Below, piece after piece: positions 35,663 to 44,876 of a stretch of 64,000 nucleotides of DNA. Made by a program: the position numbers and the translations under genes. Position 1 is the first letter of the stretch. Every line of letters starts with the position of its first letter. The DNA is from Lepiota brunneoincarnata (taxonomy: Eukaryota > Basidiomycota > Agaricomycetes > Agaricales > Agaricaceae). Under the pieces are notes generated by a model, which saw only the letters and a program-made list of their open reading frames with translations, had not been told where the DNA came from and ran no database searches. The stretch lies in the NCBI GenBank assembly GCA_023014365.1, contig JAEBUN010000011.1:620001-684000 (forward strand), read 5' to 3'.

Positions 35663-36415
35663 GCCTTGCAGGTAGTTATTTTGCTCCTCATTTCCGTCTA
35701 TTGTTGTTGTTCCCCAGAATCTAGGGTTTGTACCAGGTGAGGTTAAGTCGTCCAGGTCATGGTTGATTGGTTGGATGTTGGTATCCTTGTTATTGTTATC
35801 AATTGTGCCTCTAGTGGGAGTGACATAGGCTGGTCGTCCATAGCGGATGTTTCTCGAGTGTGGTGGTATAATGTCTTATGTTCGAGTATTGGTGTGTCTT
35901 GTGACATGTGATTTGTTGTGTGTACATCTCATCACGTTTGGTAGGACATGTGATGTTCGCATCCTAACGATCTGTTGATCGATTTGGTTTGGGTATGTCC
36001 CTGCATTTCATTTGTTGTTCCTACTGCCATGTGCAGTTCCCCCCCTCTCCAGCCAAAGCTCTCGAGGCATATGGGTTTGTTCACTCTGTCCTCTTGTCCT
36101 TCCGTAGCCACGCAAAATAGGGGTAGGCATCTTGGACATATATGTAGGTTTTTTCTTTTTTTTTTTGGGGTTGGGTGAGGGCGGGTGCGGATGTAGCTGA
36201 GTAAATCGTTTTGCTGTCAGTGGCTTTTATATTTTCTTGCTTGTAATTCATTATTTCCTTGCAGGGTATCGTGTTTTGCAGGTTCCTGATGTTTTATGTG
36301 GTGTCATGGGTAAGTTTTTTTGTGATCTGGTTGTTAATTCACTAATCTTTTGGGTGCCATGTAATTCAAGGTATCGATCAAGGGCCGTGAGGTCCTTGCA
36401 GTGTTCTAGTGGCTC

Positions 36416-36965
36416 CTAGGTTGTGTCTCCTAGGCTCCATCGCACTTCAAATTCTATTTTGTTGCCATTAAGTTTTTGGTGACCAATAATTTCATCAACA
36501 AACCATTCTTGGTTGCTGTCGGCACCAAAGTCATATGGCTCTGGCTTTTTTCTGTCAGGGAATAGGTCATCATTGGATGGGTGGTATGGTCGCAGCAAGC
36601 TTGCATGGAATATTGGGTGTATGTGACGATTCTGGAGTGCGGGGAGCAGCTCTAGGGTATAGGTGGATGTATTAGGGTGCGTATATTTGATCCAATAGGG
36701 TCCAATGAATTTTGGACATAATTTATGTGCTCTATTTTTTGGTTGTTGGTAGTCAGGTTCGTTAATTCGCCGTGTATTTGCATATTTGGCTTGTTTTATG
36801 CGTGCCTCAATTATAGAGTCATGAGCTTCTGCTAGGTTTTGTAACACTTGTTTGGCAAATTGTTTAATACCCTTAGGTACATGGTTGCCGCTACAGATTT
36901 CCCATAGTATGGATGGCATGTATCCATTATTCAGCTCAAAAGGTGCATATCCTGTTGTTTCTGAT
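36416..36965 (-). pseudogene. B2 integrase C-terminus (left of insertion C)
   Basis: Continues the integrase of 45202-45955 across insertion C: MPSILWEICSGNHVPKG, CPKFIGPYWIKY, LRPYHPSNDDLFPD, ending VDEIIGHQKLNGNKIEFEV. Ends in CTGAT, the left copy of the duplication around C. Compared with B1 a short stretch before PKNRAHKLC is missing. Confidence 0.85.
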
Positions 36966-37663
36966 TGTTATGAACAGTCCAGACCGGGAGGAACAAGAAT
37001 TACTGTTCGACTTTACAAGATGGGTACAGGAGACTACAGACCAACTACGGGCACAAGAATACGAAGACGAGGAAGGGGAATACTACACCGCCATGCAGGA
37101 CCTGGCGAGAGAAGCAGGAATGGAGATAACCTTGGAGGATATATTGGAATACCCCGAGGACGAAGAAGATAACCATGGACCAACCGATCCAACCTCCGAT
37201 ACGGATGGAAGCACTGAGAGAATGGAGAGCGAGAACGGAGAGGACCCCATGGAGATACAATCGGGAGAAGGAGATTATGAGTCAGAGGAAAGCGATGGAA
37301 CATCGCACAGCAGTAGCGAGAGTACTGACTCATTGTAATATAAATAACACTAGGATACCATCAGCCAGGATGTGCATCATGGTCAGGACTGCGGACGACC
37401 AGTAGAACAGCCAAGTAACCTATAACGAGTATATAGCACCTCATAGGTATATAAGGCCTGTACAAGTAGAGATTAAAGCCCTAAGCTTTAATCTTGTTAA
37501 CAGCGGTCGTTTACCTCTCTGCCTTAACTTGGCGTCTTCCCTCGTTATCTCATTGAGCGCGATCCACTAAGCTCTATAAGGCCAACCGTCTCGGACACCT
37601 TGTAGAGTGATTGAAGGCCGTCTCCAGTTATCCTCGGATACAGAAGGAGCACGGATCATAACA
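36966..37663 (+). repeat. 5' LTR of C
   Basis: 698 bp. U3 is about 36966-37482 and contains an open frame (36970-37338). The TATA box is at 37448-37454 and the predicted transcript start about 37483. R plus U5 is the remaining 181 bp. Confidence 0.95.
37448..37494 (+). promoter_or_regulatory. C promoter: TATA box and predicted transcript start with self-primer
   Basis: TATATAA at 37448-37454 is followed 35 nt downstream by AAGCTTTAATCT (37483-37494). That is where transcription should begin and it is the perfect complement of the primer-binding site. The same sites are in the 3' LTR at 44986-45032. Confidence 0.75.
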
Positions 37664-37665
37664 TT

Positions 37666-37677
37666 AGATTAAAGCTT
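37666..37677 (+). promoter_or_regulatory. C primer-binding site, complementary to own mRNA 5' end
   Basis: AGATTAAAGCTT, two bases after the LTR, pairs over 12 nt with LTR bases 37483-37494 and not beyond. No TGG start, so a tRNA 3' end would not fit. This layout is that of the self-primed Tf1/sushi group. Confidence 0.78.
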
Positions 37678-37717
37678 CCTTTGGATAACCTCCATCGTAC
37701 ACCCCGTGGTATCGGTA

Positions 37718-37983
37718 CGCCTTGTCGCTACCCTTCCACACCGGCAGACGATACGCTTTATCGCTATCCGAGTGCCAACCGTATCTGACGACACGCCTTG
37801 TCGCTGTCCGGTGATACACCCCCGTAGAGCAGGCCACCATACCCTCTGCACCCTTGGTCAGACGCACCGAAAGCGTTGATAGGTCATCCACACCTTTAAG
37901 TGTTGATTGGGATAACGCACCCGTAAGCGTTGTATACAGGTCATCCGCACCTTCAAGCGTTGATTGGGATAACGCACCCGCAA
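37718..37983 (+). repeat. Direct repeats in the C leader
   Basis: Two kinds. About three copies of a 17-nt unit like ACGCCTTGTCGCTACCC lie at 37718-37810. Then two copies of a 54-57 nt unit (37873-37926, 37927-37983) containing GTTGATTGGGATAACGCACC are followed by the start of a third. They lie in the leader, where packaging or translation signals are expected. Confidence 0.7.
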
Positions 37984-39614
37984 GCGTTGTTTATTCACCT
38001 TCACCTTCGACTTCTTCCCTCTTCACCCTGTCTACAAACCGAAACGACCCCCTTGCCACCGACTACGAAGAATCCAACAATTCTGACTGGTCGACAACCG
38101 ACTCCGAACCCGACTTCACACCCCCTCCACCACGGACCCTAAAAAGAAAACAAAACCTATACCCCTCACTCGTTCACCCTCTGGTTCCGCACCGTACCCT
38201 ACACAACCTACCGAGAGAGTTCAACGTCGAACAGAAGACCCAGGATACCCAGCACCCCCAGCATCAGTTCTTCAATCCCTACCTAAACAACCACCACCTG
38301 AAAGAACTGCCACCTCTACCCGCTCAAAGCTCGGGGAGCCGATTCATAGAACATCTACCCCATCCTCCGGTCCTCAACCCTCAACAAGTACAAGAACTAG
38401 CGACAACACTTCGCAACAGAAACCCCCAAGAACATTCTCACCCCTCGCATCACCACTTGGATCACCGGTACATTCACCGCCTCGATCCAGTTCCCCTGTA
38501 CAATCCGAACCATCCGAAGTTAGCCCCACTACCGGGTCTATTCACACTTCCGACGAGGAATCCACAACCTCTGACATTAACAATATGGCCTCCTCCGCAA
38601 AAATCAATACACCCCCAACCTTTAATGGAGAGACCGACTACTTCCGCCTCTGGAAGGATGCAGTACAACTATACATCGATGCAAAGCCAGGAGCCTTTTC
38701 CGATGACAAGACCAAGATACAATTCGCCCTTTCATACATGTCCACCGGCCCTGCCGCAACATGGAGAGGAGCATTCTTGGAATCAAACAAAGAACTTGAT
38801 GGAAGCCAGACCCTTCCGACATGGAAGAAATTTCTCGAAGGACTCGATACATCCTTCGCCCCAAACAATGTCCCCGCCGATGCAATGGACAGAATCCGCC
38901 ACCTCAAACAGAATGGACGATATATCGACGATTACATATCCCAGTTCCAGATACTTGCCTATCAGGCCGACCTTGGAGATGGAGTGGCGGCAGTCAACTA
39001 TTTCAAGAACGGGCTGGATCGCCCCGTCGCAATCAAGACAATTAGCCTCAATCCAGGAAACAAACTCAGCGACTGGTTCAAGCAAGCTCGAACAGCATAT
39101 CAAATACTACAAACTCAACGCGACTATATGCAAACTCGAGGAACTCCCTCGTTTCCAACGACTTCGCGCACTCGCCCATTTAAAGGGAAAAGAAATGCTT
39201 TTACGCGCCGTGTCCCACTGCCCTATCAAGCAACAGACCCTAACGCAATGGATATTGACCAACTCGCCGAAGCAGTCTACAACCTCGACTTTGAGGACGA
39301 GCCAGATCTACTCGCCGAGGAAGCTGATGAAGACGAGGAGACCGAAGAAGACAGACTCCACCAGTTGGTACAAGAACGCACCCGCGAAGCCCTCAATGCA
39401 ATCCTCACGGACGCCCAAAGAAAGGATCTCAAAGAAAAGAGATGCTTCAACTGCCGCAAGACTGGACACTTCGCCCGCGAATGCCCCACCAAGAAGACAA
39501 TATATCGCCGATCCGAATTACCCCGCAATTTGGATGCCAGAAACCGGTCAAATGCGATATCCAGAAGAAGACAAGCAAGCTACAGGAAAAAGAACTCACT
39601 ATACAACATACTAG
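37854..39614 (+). other. 586-codon open frame overlapping gag of C
   Basis: Open from the leader through almost all of gag, in the +1 frame relative to gag. The first 240 codons do not overlap gag and encode a Ser/Pro-rich sequence including a repeated SVDWDNAP.SVVY. The overlap of over 1 kb has no stop. It resembles no family. It may be chance, since gag is poor in TA-starting codons, or an overprinted gene. Confidence 0.35.
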
Positions 39615-39709
39615 AAGATGCAACCGACGAAGAAGTCGAGGACATCTACGAACATTTTGCAAATGAATCCAACCACCCAGATGCCCCTCTGGTTAAGGAT
39701 TTTGCCTAA
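38585..39709 (+). CDS. C gag polyprotein
   Basis: 374 residues from ATG at 38585. Retrotransposon gag (capsid-like) domain in roughly residues 10-190 (TPPTFNGETDYFRLWKDAV, GPAATWRGAF, SFAPNNVPADAM, QADLGDGVAAVNYF), then a basic linker, an acidic stretch, and one zinc knuckle CFNCRKTGHFAREC (CX2CX4HX4C) near residues 288-301. It forms the virus-like particle and packages RNA. Its stop (39707-39709) lies 14 nt before the pol ATG. Intact. Confidence 0.93.
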   Translation: MASSAKINTPPTFNGETDYFRLWKDAVQLYIDAKPGAFSDDKTKIQFALSYMSTGPAATWRGAFLESNKELDGSQTLPTWKKFLEGLDTSFAPNNVPADAMDRIRHLKQNGRYIDDYISQFQILAYQADLGDGVAAVNYFKNGLDRPVAIKTISLNPGNKLSDWFKQARTAYQILQTQRDYMQTRGTPSFPTTSRTRPFKGKRNAFTRRVPLPYQATDPNAMDIDQLAEAVYNLDFEDEPDLLAEEADEDEETEEDRLHQLVQERTREALNAILTDAQRKDLKEKRCFNCRKTGHFARECPTKKTIYRRSELPRNLDARNRSNAISRRRQASYRKKNSLYNILEDATDEEVEDIYEHFANESNHPDAPLVKDFA

Positions 39710-39723
39710 GGAGACTAGCCACC

Positions 39724-42700
39724 ATGTCTAGCCCTCCACAAAGACCTCCTTCCCTTTCCTATTCACAAAATGATATTAATGTTGTAAAGTTACAGGAATC
39801 GTCAGCACGCGTAATACATCTACCCTGTCGAATCCGAAAACACAAATTCACTAAGGAAGGACCCGAAAGCGTGGAACTACTCGCCCTACTCGACTCAGGA
39901 GCAGCAGGAAACTTCATTGACCCCGGAATGGTCAAACAACATTCATTCAAAACAACACCCCTCGATCGACCCATCGAAGTACGAAATGCCGATGGATCTG
40001 TTAACGAAAATGGAACAGCCACCCACTACACGACCCTCAACCTAACGGTTAACGGAAAGAACATGGAGATCAAACCAAAAGTAGTCTCCCTCGGAAGCCC
40101 AAGACTCATCCTTGGATTCCCTTGGCTCGCAGAACACAACCCAGACATCGACTGGGATGCCAAACAACTACGCTGGAGAAACGAACGTTGGGACAACACT
40201 ATATTCCGAGAACTCATCCAATCCATGGAACCCGATTGGATCTACAACGACCAACTCAACCACATCTCCACACTAGAGCCCACAAGCTTCGAAGAAATCA
40301 ACTTCAAAGCCTCCGCATCACAATTCCTCGCCGTACAACACGGAGAAAAGAAAAACAACGACCCAAGAAAAGTCGTACCCACGGAATTCCACGAATACCT
40401 CCCAGTATTTAGCAAGAAACAAGCCGAACGATTCCCCCCACAACGACCATGGGATCACAAAATTGAACTCAAGGAATCATTCAAACCAATTGCCATGAAG
40501 TCCTACCGACTCTCCCTCAATGAAGAAAAGGAACTCGACACGTTCCTAGAAGAAAACCTTCAAAAGGGATACATCCGACCATCCGAATCGCCAATGGCAT
40601 CACCTTTCTTCTTTGTAGGAAAGAAAGACGGAAAACTACGCCCCTGTCAAGACTACAGGTACCTCAACGAGCATACCGTCAAAAATGCATACAACCTTCC
40701 CCTCATCTCTCATATTCTCGACAAACTCCGAGGATCAAAATACTTTACCAAACTTGACGTACAAGCAGGATACAACAACATCCGCATACGCAAAGGAGAT
40801 GAATGGAAAGGAGCCTTCAGGACACCCCGAGGATTATTCGAACCCACGGTTATGTTCTTTGGAATGTGTAACTCCCCAGCAACATTCCAAACCATGATGG
40901 ACTCATTATTCCGAAAACTCATCGACAATGGAGGAGTAATTGTTTACATGGACGACATCCTCATTCACGCAAAAACAAAACAAGAACTTCGACGCCTCAC
41001 AAGAGAAGTACTCAAGATACTCAAGGACAACGATCTATACCTCAAAACCGAGAAATGCGAATTCGAACGACAACGACTCGAATATCTAGGAGTTATTATC
41101 ACTCCCGACTCAGTTTCGATGGACCCAGCAAAGCTCAAAGGCATCGCTGAATGGCCAACACCAACTACTCCGCGCGACGTACGAAAATTCATAGGATTTT
41201 GCAACTTCTATCGAAAATTCATACACCAATACGCCACATGGGCAAAACCTCTCAATGCCCTAATGTCCAAAACCAAGAAATTCGAGTGGACAGAAGAATG
41301 CCAGAACGCCTTCGATACCCTCAAGAGGAAATTCCAAAGCGAACCGGTATTAATGGTCCCCGACCGAGACAAACCCTTCGAAATCGAATGCGACGCATCA
41401 CTATTTGCATCAGGAGCAGTCCTACTTCAACGCGACAACAATGGAGTTAAACACCCAGTCGCATACTTCTCGAAAGGATTCTCACCAGCCGAACGCAACT
41501 ATCATTGCTCCGAACAGGAACTCTTCGCCATTATCCGAGCACTCAAAGAATGGCGCCACCACATAGAAGGATCATCACACAAGACCATCGTATGGTCAGA
41601 TCACGATAACCTTCACCGCTGGAGAAAACCCGAAGACCTCAGCAGAAGACAAGCCCGATGGATTGCCTACATGCAACGATTCGACATCGAAATCCGACAT
41701 ATCCCTGGAAAGAAAAATGGACCAGCAGATGCCCTTTCCAGACGACCCGATCATGAACCCAAGACAAGAGACAATAAACAGGTCGTTGCACTCCCTGACA
41801 AATTCTTCACCCCAGAACAGCCACAACATATCCATATTATCGACGAAAACACTAAAAAGGAAATAAAAGAGCTGTGGAAGAAAAAGAAACAGACCGACAT
41901 CGCCCAAGAAGATGACTCAGGACACCCACGTGTTCAAGGAAAACTATTTATACCGCAAGATTTACACCTCAGACGCCGCTTACTGCAAAGAGTACACGAC
42001 TCACCCATCGCAGGACACCCTGGAATCGCAGAAACAACTAGAAAACTCCAGGAATACGCCTACTGGCCCGGGATGCGATCATTTGTCAAAAACTACGTCA
42101 AAGGATGTGGCGCTTGCCAACAATACAAGATCAATCGCCACCCCCTAAAACCACCGCTTCAACCTATCCCTGGACCCCGTTCTACCCGTCCATTCTCGAA
42201 CATCTCGATGGATCTCATCACAGACCTACCCCCAGACGGACCCCATGATTCTATACTGGTCGTGGTCGACCAGCTTACGAAGGGGATAATTCTAGAACCT
42301 ACTGCGAAAACAGCCAACGCGGACAAGATCGCCGAAATTCTTATCAAACGGCTATTCTCTAGATTTGGCCTTCCCGAGAAAGTTCTCAGTGATCGCGACC
42401 CCAGATTCGCTGCCAAATCCATGAAAGAATTCTACAAACAACTCGGAATCGAACAAGCACTCTCTACCGCCTACCACCCCCAGACAGACGGACAAACAGA
42501 GCGATTCAATCAAGAAATAGAACTCTACCTTGGCATCTATTGCTCATCGAACCCGAACAAATGGGTAAAAGCACTCCCACTCCTGGAATACGTCCACAAC
42601 TCGAAAACACATGCCGAACACCAACATACCCCATTTGAACTCCTCTATGGATCAAGCCCCAAAGGATTTCCGACCTCCGAGGAGCCAACGAACATTCCAG

Positions 42701-43365
42701 CAATAGGAGAGAAGTTTAAATACCTCGCCAAGATACGCCAAGAAGCCCAAGCTGCGCATGAACAAGCCAGACTAAAAATGGCTGCAAGATATAACCGGCC
42801 AGATATCAATCTAAAAGTTGGACAGAAGGTTTGGCTCGACAACCGCAACCTCCCAATTCAGTACGCCTCAAAGAAACTGGCCCAACGCCGAGAAGGTCCC
42901 TTCACCATAACAAGAAAACTCGGACCTGTAACCTACGAACTAAAATTACCCATCAAATGGAAGATCCACAACAAGTTTCATGCGAGCCTCCTAATGCCTG
43001 CAGAAGAGAACGACACACATGGGGAATACAACACAGCCCCACCACCCGACCTTGTAAATGGAGAAGAAGAATACGAGGTCGAGTCAATACTGCGCCACAG
43101 AAAATTCCGGAACAAGTATCAATTCCTAGTCAGATGGAAAGGATACCTTCCCACCGAGGATTCCTGGGAACCAGAAGCAAACCTGGAGAACGCCAAGGAA
43201 GTCATTGAAGAATATAAAAGGGCCCACAAACTAGACAACCCCACCAATGACCCAACCACCCAACACTCGAGCAACCACTCCAGACCTCCCAGAGCCAGAC
43301 AACGATGGACGCCTTCTCATCCGGGAAAGAATCATATCCCTGGCGAACCGCGTCGAAGGAAATAG
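39724..43365 (+). CDS. C pol polyprotein: protease, RT, RNase H, integrase, chromodomain
   Basis: 1213 residues, one uninterrupted frame. Aspartic protease LLDSGAAGNF near residue 57; RT with KKDGKLRPCQDYR near 300, FFGMCNSPATFQ near 380 and the YMDDIL catalytic box near 408; RNase H with ECDASLFASGAV near 555; integrase zinc region (H-H-C-C, HDSPIAGHPG...CGACQQ) near 757-800; DDE core with D830 (SMDLITDLP), D890 (SDRDPRF) and Glu in QTERFNQE near 926; chromodomain YEVESILRHRKFRN...LVRWKGYL at about 1118-1166. Every catalytic residue expected is present. It starts at an ATG in the context AGCCACCATG in a different frame from gag, so it is made separately, not by readthrough. Confidence 0.95.
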   Translation: MSSPPQRPPSLSYSQNDINVVKLQESSARVIHLPCRIRKHKFTKEGPESVELLALLDSGAAGNFIDPGMVKQHSFKTTPLDRPIEVRNADGSVNENGTATHYTTLNLTVNGKNMEIKPKVVSLGSPRLILGFPWLAEHNPDIDWDAKQLRWRNERWDNTIFRELIQSMEPDWIYNDQLNHISTLEPTSFEEINFKASASQFLAVQHGEKKNNDPRKVVPTEFHEYLPVFSKKQAERFPPQRPWDHKIELKESFKPIAMKSYRLSLNEEKELDTFLEENLQKGYIRPSESPMASPFFFVGKKDGKLRPCQDYRYLNEHTVKNAYNLPLISHILDKLRGSKYFTKLDVQAGYNNIRIRKGDEWKGAFRTPRGLFEPTVMFFGMCNSPATFQTMMDSLFRKLIDNGGVIVYMDDILIHAKTKQELRRLTREVLKILKDNDLYLKTEKCEFERQRLEYLGVIITPDSVSMDPAKLKGIAEWPTPTTPRDVRKFIGFCNFYRKFIHQYATWAKPLNALMSKTKKFEWTEECQNAFDTLKRKFQSEPVLMVPDRDKPFEIECDASLFASGAVLLQRDNNGVKHPVAYFSKGFSPAERNYHCSEQELFAIIRALKEWRHHIEGSSHKTIVWSDHDNLHRWRKPEDLSRRQARWIAYMQRFDIEIRHIPGKKNGPADALSRRPDHEPKTRDNKQVVALPDKFFTPEQPQHIHIIDENTKKEIKELWKKKKQTDIAQEDDSGHPRVQGKLFIPQDLHLRRRLLQRVHDSPIAGHPGIAETTRKLQEYAYWPGMRSFVKNYVKGCGACQQYKINRHPLKPPLQPIPGPRSTRPFSNISMDLITDLPPDGPHDSILVVVDQLTKGIILEPTAKTANADKIAEILIKRLFSRFGLPEKVLSDRDPRFAAKSMKEFYKQLGIEQALSTAYHPQTDGQTERFNQEIELYLGIYCSSNPNKWVKALPLLEYVHNSKTHAEHQHTPFELLYGSSPKGFPTSEEPTNIPAIGEKFKYLAKIRQEAQAAHEQARLKMAARYNRPDINLKVGQKVWLDNRNLPIQYASKKLAQRREGPFTITRKLGPVTYELKLPIKWKIHNKFHASLLMPAEENDTHGEYNTAPPPDLVNGEEEYEVESILRHRKFRNKYQFLVRWKGYLPTEDSWEPEANLENAKEVIEEYKRAHKLDNPTNDPTTQHSSNHSRPPRARQRWTPSHPGKNHIPGEPRRRK

Positions 43366-44461
43366 CCAACCTAACCCTGCCACCGATACCACTGACGACC
43401 AACCAGACAGGACCAACAGTCCTTATATCATCCGGCATACCTTCCTTCCCTCCAACCAACCCGAGATACGATCCATCCTTTTACACGAAGTTCCCTTTCA
43501 TATTACCGGAACCCGTCTTAAACGCAGTCCAGCGATGGTACCCCTGGTCGACACCTGCTGGAAGACATTTACTGCTCTTCTGTATCACAAGCGCCTCGTC
43601 CACGACCGAGCAACAGAATTCGAAAAACTATGCGCCACTATTCTTTCTAGCGCAACAGAGGAACAGGACCGCAATACCATTTCTGCCATGCTATCAACTG
43701 CTCTCACCGAATTCCCGTTCGAGAGTCCGATCCCAAGCCCGAGCAATGGAAGCGGAAGTCAGGACCGCCCTATCCTACCTATCGGGACCACCACCCAACC
43801 TTCCAACCCTCCCATGGTGGATACGAGTAACCAACCATCAAGTGTTGTACAAGCTATATCTGCTTCTAATGACGCCCCCGTCGGGACTACCACCACTCAC
43901 TTATCCACCACCCGAACTCGCTGCAATTGCTGCCGTCGATTCGGCCATATCAAAGCAGGATGCCCGCGCTACCAATGTCGATATTGTCGAAAGATTGCCC
44001 CAGGCCATTACGAGAAGCACTGCGAGAGAAACCCTTACCAGCATCAACCCGCAAGTATGGTACCTGGCCTGTATCGCCGCCCACGAGGAATACCAAGCAG
44101 AGCTCGATCCCTCACACGCGAAACCACAAACAACAATATTCGACACATTGTTGCAAGCACCGAGCAGCGCCCCGCTTCAGCCAGACCCCTCCGCACCCGA
44201 ATTCAAAATGCCCCCGTCGTCATTCCGACCACCAACGCCACCACCACATCTGCTAGTGGAAGCCACCGACTTCCTGAATCGATCCTTCGGCACACCCGCC
44301 ACCATTCACTCCAGAGAACCCATCGTCATCGACCTCACCCAAGACCCGCCATCCCCAGACCACCAAGTTACCGAAGCGACTCCCCAGAACCCGACCCATA
44401 CTTCGACTGGGACCCCATCGCCGAATCAAACATTACAGGAGAGCCTGTCGGACTATACTGA
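43247..44461 (+). CDS. C accessory ORF with zinc knuckles, overlapping ORF3
   Basis: 404 codons starting within the end of pol. Pro/Thr-rich, with a helical middle (TALLYHKRLVHDRATEFEKL) and a paired zinc motif: CNCCRRFGHIKAGC (CX2CX4HX4C) then CRYCRKIAPGHYEKHC (CX2CX6HX4C), followed by a basic tail. Element D has the same pair (CPRY.C..C...APGHY) at the same place. Probably binds nucleic acid; a chaperone or post-integrase nucleocapsid role is speculation. Confidence 0.55.
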   Translation: MTQPPNTRATTPDLPEPDNDGRLLIRERIISLANRVEGNSQPNPATDTTDDQPDRTNSPYIIRHTFLPSNQPEIRSILLHEVPFHITGTRLKRSPAMVPLVDTCWKTFTALLYHKRLVHDRATEFEKLCATILSSATEEQDRNTISAMLSTALTEFPFESPIPSPSNGSGSQDRPILPIGTTTQPSNPPMVDTSNQPSSVVQAISASNDAPVGTTTTHLSTTRTRCNCCRRFGHIKAGCPRYQCRYCRKIAPGHYEKHCERNPYQHQPASMVPGLYRRPRGIPSRARSLTRETTNNNIRHIVASTEQRPASARPLRTRIQNAPVVIPTTNATTTSASGSHRLPESILRHTRHHSLQRTHRHRPHPRPAIPRPPSYRSDSPEPDPYFDWDPIAESNITGEPVGLY

Positions 44462-44876
44462 GGATATGTCTGATGAGGACATCAGACCTTACGAAGGGGA
44501 TAATGTTATGAACAGTCCAGACCGGGAGGAACAAGAATTACTGTTCGACTTTACAAGATGGGTACAGGAGACTACAGACCAACTACGGGCACAAGAATAC
44601 GAAGACGAGGAAGGGGAATACTACACCGCCATGCAGGACCTGGCGAGAGAAGCAGGAATGGAGATAACCTTGGAGGATATATTGGAATACCCCGAGGACG
44701 AAGAAGATAACCATGGACCAACCGATCCAACCTCCGATACGGATGGAAGCACTGAGAGAATGGAGAGCGAGAACGGAGAGGACCCCATGGAGATACAATC
44801 GGGAGAAGGAGATTATGAGTCAGAGGAAAGCGATGGAACATCGCACAGCAGTAGCGAGAGTACTGACTCATTGTAA
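43305..44876 (+). CDS. C ORF3, reads through into the 3' LTR
   Basis: 523 codons, +1 to the zinc-knuckle frame and overlapping the last 61 bases of pol. The N-terminal part is Pro/Ser/Thr-rich, then comes a helical segment (LAAIAAVDSAISKQDARATN), then an acidic tail. The last 122 codons (from 44508, MNSPDREEQELLFDF) lie in U3 of the 3' LTR. Encoding the C-terminus in U3 recalls nef or sag of some retroviruses, by position only. No known domain. Confidence 0.6.
   Translation: MDAFSSGKESYPWRTASKEIANLTLPPIPLTTNQTGPTVLISSGIPSFPPTNPRYDPSFYTKFPFILPEPVLNAVQRWYPWSTPAGRHLLLFCITSASSTTEQQNSKNYAPLFFLAQQRNRTAIPFLPCYQLLSPNSRSRVRSQARAMEAEVRTALSYLSGPPPNLPTLPWWIRVTNHQVLYKLYLLLMTPPSGLPPLTYPPPELAAIAAVDSAISKQDARATNVDIVERLPQAITRSTARETLTSINPQVWYLACIAAHEEYQAELDPSHAKPQTTIFDTLLQAPSSAPLQPDPSAPEFKMPPSSFRPPTPPPHLLVEATDFLNRSFGTPATIHSREPIVIDLTQDPPSPDHQVTEATPQNPTHTSTGTPSPNQTLQESLSDYTEDMSDEDIRPYEGDNVMNSPDREEQELLFDFTRWVQETTDQLRAQEYEDEEGEYYTAMQDLAREAGMEITLEDILEYPEDEEDNHGPTDPTSDTDGSTERMESENGEDPMEIQSGEGDYESEESDGTSHSSSESTDSL
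44493..44500 (+). promoter_or_regulatory. Polypurine tract of C
   Basis: GAAGGGGA followed by TAA and then the 3' LTR. D has AGAAGGGGG-TAA-LTR and B has AGGAGGAGG-TAA-LTR, the same layout. It primes plus-strand DNA synthesis. Confidence 0.7.

Noticed and set aside
37034..37333. Antisense open frames of 99 and 71 codons in the C LTR (repeated at 44572-44871)
   Set aside because: They are exact shadows of the U3-coded acidic frame on the opposite strand and occur in both LTRs only because the LTRs match.
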